A stretch of 64,000 nt of DNA, from NCBI GenBank assembly GCA_000611775.1, contig KK106985.1, positions 1-64,000 on the forward strand. Reading direction: 5' to 3'. Both the position numbers and the translations under genes were made by a program. The stretch comes from Umbilicaria muhlenbergii (taxonomy: Eukaryota > Ascomycota > Lecanoromycetes > Umbilicariales > Umbilicariaceae). Below the pieces are notes generated by a model that had not been told where the DNA came from, searched no databases, and saw only the letters and a program-made list of their open reading frames with translations. Every line of letters starts with the position of its first letter. The first letter of the stretch is position 1. Below, piece after piece: positions 24,528-34,089 of this stretch.

Positions 24528-25124
24528 ATGTCTTCTGCTGCCTGTGACTCTGATTCAGCTCCAGGATCCGCCGCGCACGTCAACCTCACGCAATGACAAT
24601 CAATAGCAACAAAAGCTTTTAGAAAGGCCTTCACCAAATCTCCTGCAGCACTGAAGAAGCTGAAAGCTGTGACATGTAGAAAGGTCAAAGCTGCTGGCTC
24701 ACAGAGATGACAATATCACTATAGGAAAGAAAGTATGTATCTCATCACTACATTCAGAACATTCATTGTATTAACTTCAGCACAGCTGTCACCCTTCATG
24801 AGATTCATCATTATCAGAAGATCACTGAACTCCTCATCTGCAAAGCACCCTTCCATCACTTGGTCCATGAAATCACACATAGCATTCACTCAGAACTTCA
24901 TATCCAGCATTCAGTACTCAAAGCATTACAAGAGGCAGTTGAGGCTTTCATCATAATGAAGTTTGAAAGTGAGTACTTGAAATCCTAAGTATAAGATGAT
25001 GATCATGTTGATCATCCTAGTGTGTAATCTTTATGCGATTCACGCAAAGCGTGTCACTATTCAGGTGAAGGACATGGAACTGATAAAAAGAATTTGAAAA
25101 ATTATGACTGATGTCTGTAGGTGA
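24528..25124 (+). pseudogene. Histone H3-like gene B (canonical H3 spacing) in the hAT element
   Basis: Starts ATG TCT TCT at 24,528 with an N-tail longer than H3 that includes IATKAFRKAFTKSPAALKK, comparable with the LATKAARKSAPATGGVKK of H3. Exons 24,528-24,732, 24,786-24,968 and 25,021-25,124; introns 53 and 52 bp, both phase 1. The fold reads TVTLHEIHHYQKITELLI, then FHHLVHEI, then HSVLKALQEAVEAF, then NLYAIHAKRVTIQVKDMEL, the closest of the four to H3 at the C-terminus. Loop 1 has the canonical H3 length. Two TGA codons interrupt the tail. A further TGA near the end (25,095) is matched at the same place in gene D, with similar text continuing to a shared stop, so the original C-terminus probably ran to 25,124. 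Closest relative in the window is gene D. Confidence 0.82.
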
Positions 25125-25615
25125 CAAAGCCAATCTAATTAATAATATTAATCAGTTAATTTTGTGTGTGCGCAGCGTTTATGCCTCTGAAAAGATAGTG
25201 CTCAGGTGGTGTGTGATCATGATGTATGCAGTATGCAATGAGATAATGACTCATGATGATCATGATGTAGATGTAGAATTCCAAATCAAGGATTTAAACA
25301 GTACAAACATGATTGCTTAAAAAAGTTCCCTATGTAGTTCAGTACATGAATGCAGAATCTCAATTTTCAATTGTTAAGTTTTCTGCATGACTTTTTTATG
25401 ATAATCTTTATGGTGATCTTTACTGTAGTCTTAATATTATCTCATAGTGCCGCAGGCTGCTGCAATGTTCAGTTATAATAAGCTTGCTAAGCTCACTAAA
25501 TTCTTGTACTATGTGAGCTTAAATAGGTTTCAAATTTTCTACATTAAGCTTTAACTTCTTCAACCTCTTTCACTTCTGTTAAATTTTTACATCAATGATG
25601 CAAATTGTACTGCAC
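25125..25615. other. Spacer between H3-like genes B and C
   Basis: About 490 bp without a recognised gene; presumed 3' end of B and promoter of C. It has a strong dispersed-motif copy (25,395-25,430). Confidence 0.6.
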
Positions 25616-26116
25616 ATGTCCTCTACCAGAGACCAGCTTGCTTCACAAGGTAATGCATCATCTATGATCAGACCTGCACAATTCAAGGTCAAAAAGGTTA
25701 GGAGAACCTATCACTTTAAATCAGGCAGTGTGTACTGAAAACTATTTCCCTCTCTGACACACAACTTAACCTAGCTCAGCGGTCGCACTTTGAGAAATTT
25801 GATGTTATCAGAAAACTACAAAGTTGATCCTTTCATGAGCAAGCTTTAAGTGACTGGCCAGGGAGATCATGTCTGATGTTGAGAGACTTAATCATTATTG
25901 CATACAGTCAAGTGCATTAGATGCCCTTCAAGAGGCGGCAGAAGCATTCTTAATGACAGAGTTTAACAATGTGTATTACAATCCTCAAGTCAACCCTAGA
26001 CTGACTCAGCAATAGTGGCAAATCATGTCGCAATTCATGCACGGCGTGTTACATTGCAGGTGAAGGATATGAAGCTGATGCACAAACTACAAGACATGAT
26101 GAGGGGCAGAATTTAG
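25616..26116 (+). pseudogene. Histone H3-like gene C (CENP-A-like loop) in the hAT element
   Basis: Exon 1 starts ATG TCC TCT ACC at 25,616 and is free of stops: about 37 residues of tail (STRDQLASQGNASS..., then FKVKKVRRTYHFKSG). Exons 25,616-25,727, about 25,780-25,968 and 26,010-26,116; introns 52 and 41 bp at the same codon positions as in A, B and D. After splicing it reads GTVAL; exon 2 has QSSALDALQEAAEAFLM and exon 3 has AIHARRVTLQVKDMKLM. Loop 1 is two residues longer than in H3. Exon 2 has four or five TGA codons, most where H3 has Arg, as expected from CGA to TGA change. The donor of intron 2 differs from gene A at its first base. Gene A and its downstream ORF X are clearly a duplicate of this segment. 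Confidence 0.8.
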
Positions 26117-26470
26117 AGGACATTGACCACTCATTTCTAATGTGAAAGAAGATGTGTGATGGTGAAATGTCAAGGTGAAGCTCATGTGTAACATAATTGA
26201 TGTACAGACCTGTGTTTGCCAGCTCTGAGATATGTTAGTGTTTACTTAATTGAAATATTGCATAGGAAAGGGAGTATCATGAAGATCAAACATAACATCT
26301 AATACCTAAATCCCTTGATGCTGAGAACAGGGAGGACAGCAACACATTTGAAGAACAACTTTTCATCTTAAGTGTGTCAATACTGTTCAATCTGATACGC
26401 CAGGGAGTGCGCGCCCGCTCAGGTATTAACTCATCAACTGATAATTCATATGTTGAACTTGTTACTTCAT
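26117..26470 (-). pseudogene. ORF X (copy 2)
   Basis: Minus-strand sequence matching ORF X copy 1 (ISELANTGLYINYVTHELHL), tail-to-tail with H3-like gene C. It lacks the roughly 360-bp 3' portion present in copy 1 (about 14.40-14.76 kb), so one copy has lost or gained that block. Interrupted; function unknown. Confidence 0.45.
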
Positions 26471-27257
26471 AGCATTTTCATCAATAAGAGGTTCTTGTAA
26501 TCTGAGTCTAGATCTCCTTGATTTAATCATTATCATCTGAACTGATGTCTGAATCACAGATGCTTGTACTCATTTGCTAAACTCTCTTACTATGAGTCTA
26601 AGTAATTGACATAGCATTGGTTAGTACATTAGACTATCATAAAGATTATCATAATCAAGAGGGTTAAGCCCTTTACTGATTTGACAATTGTAAGCTTTTT
26701 TGACTTCAGCATATATCCTGCAGGAGCTGCCTGCAATTAGGTACTCACAGTTCACAAATGCTATCTTTGTTAAGTGAGATTCTTGTCATCAATTTCCTAA
26801 ACATTCACATGTTGCATTTCTAAAAACTCAGGACCTACTCCACTTCATAATTCTTGTGATGTAAGAAATGATGAGTGCAGCTACTTAAGATTAAAATCAT
26901 AAGATACCTTGACTTCAAGTTTAGCATTATTATTTTGTTGATTACTGGCTGTCACCGTGAGAAACTGAGAAACAATGTGTTCAGAATAATTATGATAGTC
27001 ATTATGGTAGTCACAATAGGAATGAGTGTCAGAAGTGTACATACACAGGAATTACACACTTAACTTGACACTACCTTGTGATCATTCTCAGTAACTTTAG
27101 GTTAATATAAATTTACATCAACCTTCACTCTATGGAATCACGCACTCTCACTACTTCATTATACTCTTTCAAAACTTTCTCACCTTATCTCTCACATTTC
27201 AAAATGTAAATACATTCAAACACCTTTCAGTATCTTATCTGATATGTCTCTTAAATC
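26471..27257. other. Spacer between ORF X copy 2 and H3-like gene D
   Basis: About 0.8 kb with only short frames. Two dispersed-motif copies (26,632-26,656 and 26,990-27,012). Presumed to include the promoter of gene D. Confidence 0.55.
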
Positions 27258-27797
27258 ATGGTGAAATCTTGAGCCTTCAAGTCATTCATTGCAGCAAACG
27301 CAGAAACTCATCCACCAGTTGAAAAATCTGCATGAAAGAAATCATCACTAAAAAGCGCACGCACCGCCTCAGCAGCGACATGAAAGTATTGTTACAAGTC
27401 AGGAAGTACACATATGATCACTGCAATTAAAATGTACACTGTAATGACTTTAGCATAGCTGTCACTCTTCATGAGATTCACTGTTATCAGAAGTCAACTG
27501 ATCTCATGATCTGCAAAAAACCATTTCAGCGCCTGATTCATGAAATCACAGATAACATTCATTCAGACATTCATTTTCAGGCTTCTGCACTTGAAGTGTT
27601 GCAAGAGGCGGTGGAGGGGTTTCTTGTCATGAAGTTTTCAAGTAAGTCTTTATCATTCTATTTTCAAGGTAGCATCTATATTAACAATACTAGTGATCAA
27701 TCTTATGGCCATTCATGCTAAGCATGTCACTATTCAGACAAAGGACATGGATCTGGTGAATCAAATATGAAGAATGATGACTGAGGTTTGTAAGTAG
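27258..27797 (+). pseudogene. Histone H3-like gene D (canonical H3 spacing) in the hAT element
   Basis: Starts ATG GTG AAA at 27,258; exons 27,258-27,405, 27,459-27,641 and 27,694-27,797; introns 53 and 52 bp as in gene B. The tail ends in KSARTASAAT then KYCYKSG; splicing gives GTVTLHEIHCYQKSTDLMI, followed by KPFQRLIHEI, FQASALEVLQEAVEGFLV and NLMAIHAKHVTIQTKDMDL. These match H3 in order: PGTVALREIRRYQKSTELL, PFQRLVREI, FQSSAVMALQEAAEAYLV, NLCAIHAKRVTIMPKDIQL. Loop 1 is of H3 length. Three TGA codons break the tail, and one near the C-terminus is shared with gene B. It is the last gene before the right end of the transposon. Confidence 0.82.
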
Positions 27798-27959
27798 TTA
27801 TGACAATCTTTATGGTAGTCATTTCAAGCTAATAATGTTTTCTGCAGCTCTCAAGCCTCAACAGCCTGTTTTAACTCAATGTAGATAATTTATTTGACAT
27901 GTCTCATCACACATGTTTTGCTTTCCATATTTGGTTTCCTTTGTATGATATGCTTAGTC

Positions 27960-28105
27960 ATTGAGTTGGGTAACCCAGTGGAAAACCCAACCCAAACTCA
28001 AAAAAACCCAACCCAGTGTGACCCAACCCAAAAAAAACCCAACCCAATTTGGGTTGAGTCAGAGAGGTCGAAACCCAACTTAAACTCAACTCATGATGCA
28101 GCGTA
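27960..28105. repeat. hAT right terminal/subterminal repeats
   Basis: A cluster of AACCCAACCC and AAAACCCAACCC ending in the terminal repeat, with TGCAGCGTA as its last bases (28,097-28,105). Mirrors 8,584-8,720. Confidence 0.85.
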
Positions 28106-28113
28106 TTTATATT
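28106..28113. repeat. Right target-site duplication of the hAT element (TTTATATT)
   Basis: Identical to 8,576-8,583. Confidence 0.9.
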
Positions 28114-30411
28114 CTTTAGGGATAAATAACTTGATAATGAGGTCTCAGTCATCTTTGACTCACCTGCTTCATAATATTTTTGCATCAAGATTCTTCAGCT
28201 CCTTGTGCATTTCTTCTGCTGATATAATGAAGATCTTCACACCTTCAGGTGAGTTCAGGACTGAATATAACTTGTTAAAATTATCACTCTTAACAAAGTA
28301 TATCTCATTTTCAGCTCAATCAATCATTGAATTGATCACTCAGAGTCATGATATTTCTAGAATTATATCACTTCCTGATTGCTCTGTTATGTTGAATTGA
28401 ATCTTCTCTCAATGTTGATTTAAACACATAAGCGTGGAAACCGTCTCTCAGTTTACTCATTCATTGTTGTGTTTCATAAAGGTCTCATTGAATTCTTGAA
28501 GTTTAAAGGGATTCTGCTTCACCTGTGTTTGAATTACATGTTTCACAGCAAATCCTGAGTTCATGAAGTTCCCTGTGCAGTCACTGTCTATTAGCAGTCA
28601 GGCTGGCTGATCATTGACTTTAACTCAGATATGAAAGTTGCTCATGTCTTTCTGTGCTGCAGTGATGAACTCTCATTGTCATTCATTACTTAAAGGCTTT
28701 AAAATAAGTGTCTTCAGAGGCCTCTGACCTGAAGGGCCTTTTAGTTTTTTGAATTAAAAGAGGAGAAACTTAAGTTCTTCTCTTACATACTTAAAGTCTT
28801 CTAAATTCACCTTCTGAGCTGAATGTTTGCTCAGATCTCTTTTAAAGTATTCATTTTAAAATTCTCATACTTTCATACAAAGTTCTTGTGAGATGTGTGC
28901 TTCATCAGAGGTAACATATTCCCCTTTGATGATGAACTGAGAACCTTTTGATGATGTCTCTTTGATTATATCTTGATAGTTGATTTCTTCATGATCTTGT
29001 CTTTGTGTAAATGCATCTTGAATAATGTAAAAGATCTGATCCTTTATCTTTTTTACTCACTTCATGTACTTCTCTTTCTTGCTGAGGGTGTTGAGTATTT
29101 TAATATATGTTTGAATTCACCTTTCTTCATGAGCAGATAATCATTTATTATTATCTTCTTTCATAAGCTCTCCTGAGCCTTCAGAATTCATTACTTTCAT
29201 GAAGTCTTCCTCCTCACTAAATAAGGATATCATGTCATCACTGTCAACATAATTGTCTTCTTGACTGAACTGCTTTCATCTGACTTAATGTTTTTCTGCA
29301 TTTGTGATGAGGTTTTAATGAGAGGTTGCAGCACACTCTCTTGCTTTCTTTAATTAACATGAAAATCACTCAGAGTCATCTTTATCACTCTGATGAACTG
29401 TACAGCTGTCATCATAACAAGCTGTTCAAGACATAGTGTTGTGCTGAACTGATTGCTTTGATGCTGACTCTTTTAATGCAGCAGCATATGTCTTCTTCTT
29501 CAGTGAAAAGGTTTTCATTAAAATTTAATAATTACATGTGAAATGTCCTGACTTCCTGCAGTTATAACAATTTCCTTTAACTTTAATACTCTTTGATAAC
29601 TGCTTGATTTCTCTCTGAAATTGATTCCTTCAGAAGATCACATTGATTTTCATCAGCTGAGGGCTGTAATAAGGTTGATTATTATATTGAGTGCTTTCAT
29701 GAGGCTTGTTTACCTTCAGTGATACATAATTCTTCTGACTCTTTTTCATAGATCTTTCATACACGCAGTTGTTGATGATGACTGACTTTTTAATCATTTT
29801 AACTAAGGTACTTGATTACTTTGATCAGGAGATTTCATCTTTGATGAAGTTCTTCAAGCCTTTATAATACTGCGCAGTCAACACAGTGTCATCTCAATTC
29901 ATATACATGACATGTCTCTGAAAATTGACTGTGTACATCATGACAGCTTCTTTCTGCATAATGTTGTAAATTTCTCACTTCACAGTTCTTTCTTGATCAA
30001 CAGTTTTAAACATGATTCTTATCTGTTTCTTGAACTTCTTTAGATTGATGAAGATTTCATTTATCTCATCATCATGATCCTTCTTCTCATTTTTCATATA
30101 ATCTCAGAGGGTTAACTCAAATCAATTGAGGGTGTTGAACTTTAAATAAAAAGATATATACAATACCTTGTCAGCTTCCTTCTTGAACATGATGTGATTA
30201 AGATGCATGTAAGTATCAAGTTGAGTGAAGAAGGAACTCAACATCCTTCATTCTTTTAAAAACTTGTCTGATGATGAGATCTTGATCTTTGTCCCTGATG
30301 ATGTCAGGCTCTTAATGATTGATGAATCATGACTGAAGGCTGTCATCCTTGTGAGGGACTCATGAGTCACAGTTCATTTCATGACTGATATTCTGAGAAT
30401 GATGCTCAAAA

Positions 30412-30844
30412 TGTAACAGGTGATGTTGTAGTGATGAGGATAATATAATTATTCAATGAACTATATCAACATTCATCTAATCACAGCACTTGATTTAATG
30501 AACTACTGATCACATGTAAACTTGAATAAGCTAGAAGGTTGTAAACTTATGAGATTGCATTTGATACATGAGTTGAGCATGAGCTTCTAACTATGAATCT
30601 ACCTGTGATTATATAGTACTCTAAGAGACTCATGTGTAATCATACTGCTCTGTGTGTGTAATCTCTCTGCTCAGGGTGCTCATGCTCTGAGCATCATGAG
30701 TGATCAGGTGCTCAAGGTGCTCATGCTCTGAACATCATGAGCAGTCAGATGCTTAAGGTGCTCATGCTTTGAGCATCATGAGCAGTATCACATGTACACC
30801 TGCTACACATATCAACCAGGTACTGTTTAGTGAGAGGTGTAACA
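30412..30844 (-). repeat. LTR of Gypsy A
   Basis: 433 bp, starting TGTTACACC and ending TGTTACA on the minus strand. It inserts into the gag of Gypsy fossil B. It contains the tandem repeat at 30,665-30,785. Confidence 0.75.
30665..30785. repeat. ~43-bp tandem repeat with an internal palindrome in the Gypsy A LTR
   Basis: Three consecutive units centred on GCTCATGCTCTGAGCATCAT, in which GCTCATG and its partner GAGCATCATGAGC form an imperfect palindrome. Confidence 0.8.
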
Positions 30845-32421
30845 TAAAGTCTCTCTCTTTTTGTTTTTGTTCAGACAGTTTAAGGCAAGATGCTTTTATT
30901 CATTGTATTTAAAACAACATTCTTTTTTCATCTGTTGTTCTTTGACAGCATCTGAGTGTGATGTTCAGTTCAGTGTTCAGGGAACTGACTCAGTGATCAT
31001 TTGAGTAGTTGATTTTAAGATCTCAATAAAATATTCAGTTCTTGTATGAGTTTAACTTGTGAAGAGAGATGTTTAATTTAATTAAGATTTAATGATCTTC
31101 TTTGCATCAAGCAGTCATAAGGTCTGATTAATTCATTAATAGCACTTGATGAGTTCATAAAGATCTTCAAGTCTGTTGTTGCCAATGTTTAATTATTATT
31201 AAATGATGTTATTCACCTTGTTCAGAAGTTCTCCTATTCAGTATGAATCAAGAAACTCATTCAGTTCAGTAACATATCACTGAAAATCAGCTCAGAAGAA
31301 CAGAAAGTCTTTGAATCTCTGATAAAGTTTATAAAATTCATCAGTGATGATACATTTTTGATCTGAGTCTTCATAGATTCAGGTCAAATGTTTTAGCAGT
31401 TTAATAACATTTAAATAAACTGTTCAAGATGTCAGATTCATTTGAGGTCTTATGTGTTTAACAGAGTCATTCTCAACTTTTGTCTTCATATATGTTATTT
31501 TCATCTGTTTGATGAGGTATCATTTATTCATTACTAGTAGATAGTTTTTGATCTTCATTACTCATTCATCATATTTTAAATGATCACTGAAGAACATCAG
31601 CAGATCAGGGAGCTTTAATAATTTAAATAATTCTTCAACTGTAAGTTGAGGAGAATCAGGTCAAGAGGTGCTTGTGATTATGATTTTTTATTCAAGGTAT
31701 GTTATCACATCAACTTGTTCAACAACTTTTTTCTTCAGTTCTTTATTTTTATTCTTCATTCTTTTATAGTCTGCTTGTAGTTCTTCATGAGTCTTTATAA
31801 CAGTGTTGATATCATTCAGGGACTGCTCATGATCAGTGATTAATTGTCAAAGAGTAATCATTGCTTCAGAGGAATGTTCTTGTAGAAGGTTGATCAAGAT
31901 GTTAATAATTAAGACTGTCAAAATCTGATTAATTAAGTGTTCATTTAAAGTGAATTGTTCATCATTTGCAGAGGTCAACAAAAACTCTCTGATTCATGAG
32001 TAAATTACATTATTGATTTCTCTGATCATTGTGACTGATGTTTGATTTTAATTTTAATTTTAGTTTTAATTTTAATTCTGATTTTAATTCTGATTCTGAT
32101 TTTAATTCTGGTTCATTCAGAATATCTTGCAGCAGGAGACAAAGAAAGAGATTAAAATAATGTTAAGATTATGCAGATTATGAATTAATGCATGTGTTTT
32201 AACAGCTGACATTTAGCTACAGAGAAGAATTCTAATCTAAGGAGCAAAAGGAAGAAAAAGCATGAAGATTAAAGTCTTTATGTGCACATTAAACTCATTA
32301 GTTTAATCACTGCTAATTTGTTCAATTTAATCACTGCTAACCTGTTCAGTTATTTGATTCAGTATTATTTGAATCATTCAGATTGTTCAGTTCAATTTAA
32401 TATTTAAGTGTAAACCTGACA
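30845..32421 (-). mobile_element. Ty3/Gypsy fossil B (right copy, minus orientation)
   Basis: On the minus strand from TGTCAGGTTTACAC at 32,421: leader, an (ATTTTA)/(ATTCTG)-type microsatellite (32,040-32,110) and a gag-like region ending in a CCHC-like block (about 30.88 kb), where Gypsy A is inserted. It corresponds in inverted orientation to 3,538-5,056. Only the 5' part is present. Broken, with many interruptions. Confidence 0.65.
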
Positions 32422-33000
32422 GATTCTGATCTTCCTGAATGCATTCTTCTGAAGATGATGATTGTTGTTAAGCCCTCAACATTAAAGATTTTTCTTGTGA
32501 ATGATAATCATCTGGTTGTCTTAATTTATGAATTCATTCAGTCAAATGTTCCTCTTTCAGTTAAGTTGCTGGAAAACTCTGATGAGGAATAATCAGGTGA
32601 CGTGTGATGTCTGTATGAATATTATTGCTTAAAGCTTAAACCCTTTTTCCTCATTCATTAGCAACTTGATGCTCTTTTAGATGATGATTGATTTCAGGAT
32701 CATGACTGTAGCTGATCAATGAGCTGTCAATCACTTGTGCATGTATGAGTATGATGATGTTAATGAAGAAGAATGATGAAGCAATTACTGCTCCTGTTAA
32801 ATTCTTCTTACGGGAATACTATCAGGCGTATTGCTCAGGTCCCTCAGCGTGACTGTGTTTTGTTGCTTCATTTTTAGAGTAGATAATTGCCACGTGAGTA
32901 TGCAGAGGTGATTGACCAGTTGCTGACATCTCAGTTCAGCCCCCAGATGTGGCCTATAAGTGTGTGAAGTAGGAATGTGGTGGCAATGAGAGCGTATATT
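32422..33000. other. AT-rich flank, no gene
   Basis: Repeat-like AT-rich sequence that grades into ordinary composition at about 33.0 kb. No element end or gene could be identified. Confidence 0.6.
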
Positions 33001-33570
33001 GGTATGTTATGTAACTAGCTAGAAAGAGCATGAAAAGCAGGCTTCAATACCCTAGGCAGACTAGTCTGAAAGGAGCACTTTCTCGCTACCTGCTCCACAG
33101 TGGTTCGGGCAGGACCCGGTAAATCGGATCTACTGATGTTGCATCTACACCCAATAGGTCGGTAACACCTAGGTTAATGGGCGAACTTGGTTGCCGAATG
33201 CGGCTTGGAGTTACTACACAGTGATCTCACAATCTCACCTGCGAAGTGTGAGCAGCTCATATACTGTATGGGGCTTTTGATTTGGTGATTACAATGTGAC
33301 TGAAACAGAACTTTCATAGATCTCGTCTAGACATGCCTATCGCTGCGCTCGCTGAATCCTCAAGGTGCAGAGGAGTTCGCCTATGGCTTTGACGCTATTC
33401 ATTCTCTTTCCCCAAAAAACGAAAAAGAAAAAAACAAAAACCACATCTCCATGGAGAAAAGGAGGGACCAAGCAAGTGGCTGGTAGGGGGGGGGTAGACG
33501 TTTCGTGTAATCGACCACGAGCCTAAAGCTCGAGGCTTCTAATTATATAGAAAAGCAATAAAACACGCTA
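33000..33570. other. Boundary into host DNA, no gene seen
   Basis: About 570 bp of ordinary composition between the AT-rich block and the MITE. A purine/A-rich stretch and a G-run near 33,490 are the only features; no coding frame is convincing. Confidence 0.6.
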
Positions 33571-34036
33571 ACGTATTCTACCCAGCAACGCCGCAGTATA
33601 GGCAACGCCGCACCCCCCCCCCCCTCACCCTTACCACCCCACCAAAAGATAGAAAACAAACATCGAAATTACCCATTTCTCCCTCATAATTGCATGCATT
33701 CAATGGAGAAAGAAGAGCGTATTCTGAAGGCCATTGAGGCCTATAATGACGCCCTTAAAGATCTAGAAAGCAGCTGGAGACACAGGCTAGGAAGTCAAAA
33801 CGGTTGCAGGATAGAGATGAGGAGAAGCAGACTGCGAAAACTGCAGTTGTCACAGCAAAAGCAGCCTTGGAGGTGCTGAAATGCATAGATCCTATAGCTA
33901 TATTATAGACTACAATGTAGAGCTTTAGAGTTCCTTATTTAGATCAAAATATACAGCTCAATTGATGAAATTCTGTTTTTTTTTGGGGGGGGGGTGCGGC
34001 GTTGCCTATACTGCGGCGTTGCTGGGTAGAATACGT
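33571..34036 (+). mobile_element. 466-bp MITE derived from a pogo/Fot-type Tc1-mariner element
   Basis: Terminal inverted repeats of about 52 bp, apparently perfect, start ACGTATTCTACCCAGCAACG and end in a poly-C (left) or poly-G (right) run. TA flanks both ends (33,569-33,570 and 34,037-34,038), the duplication made by Tc1/mariner/pogo transposases. The core (33,694-33,880) still reads like joined ends of a fungal pogo transposase: MEKEERILKAIEAYNDAL at the start, then, in a shifted frame, a Lys/Gln-rich coiled tail (QTAKTAVVTAKAALEVL). It therefore looks like an internal deletion derivative that needed another element's transposase. The near-perfect repeats imply recent insertion. Confidence 0.8.
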
Positions 34037-34089
34037 TAGCAACCATATCACCTCCTCGCTAGAAGACTGCTGGCTACACGTACACACTA

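Larger units (their letters stand above)
8584..28105 (-). mobile_element. Giant hAT-superfamily DNA transposon with histone H3-like cargo
   Basis: The ends match as inverted repeats: left TACGCTGCACCATGGGTTG, right (inverted) TACGCTGCATCATGAGTTG, continuing to about 25 bp with three transitions. An exact 8-bp target duplication flanks them. Inside, the minus strand at 10.9-13.4 kb encodes a recognisable hAT transposase. Without the Gypsy element that later inserted at 15,227-23,502 it is about 11.2 kb, larger than typical hAT elements. The extra length holds four plus-strand H3-like genes, a duplicated minus-strand ORF (X), another minus-strand ORF (Y) and an acidic ORF. The element interrupts Gypsy fossil A: recognisable Gypsy coding sequence ends at the right border and a short stub of matching character lies left of the left border. 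Many in-frame TGA codons in the transposase and cargo show it is no longer active. Confidence 0.85.
28114..30844 (-). mobile_element. Ty3/Gypsy fossil A (5' LTR, gag, protease), interrupted by the hAT element
   Basis: Read on the minus strand: a 433-bp LTR (30,412-30,844, ends TGTTACACC and CCTGTTACA), a gag-like region, a CCHC zinc knuckle (NCYNCRKSGHFTCN near 29.56 kb) and an aspartic-protease-like region with a LLIDS...TGNF active-site block (about 28.58 kb), then the start of pol, where the hAT element enters at 28,113. The 3' half is not found in the window apart from a possible stub left of 8,576. Clearly broken, with many interruptions; no second LTR was seen, so age cannot be estimated from LTRs. 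Confidence 0.8.

Noticed and set aside
8584-28105. CRISPR-like reading of the regularly recurring ATCATAAAGAT motif
   Set aside because: The spacing is irregular (hundreds to thousands of bases), orientation varies and this is a eukaryotic genome.
27894-28400. 168-residue plus-strand ORF rich in NPTQ
   Set aside because: It translates the hAT right subterminal repeats and the antisense of Gypsy A; a shadow frame.
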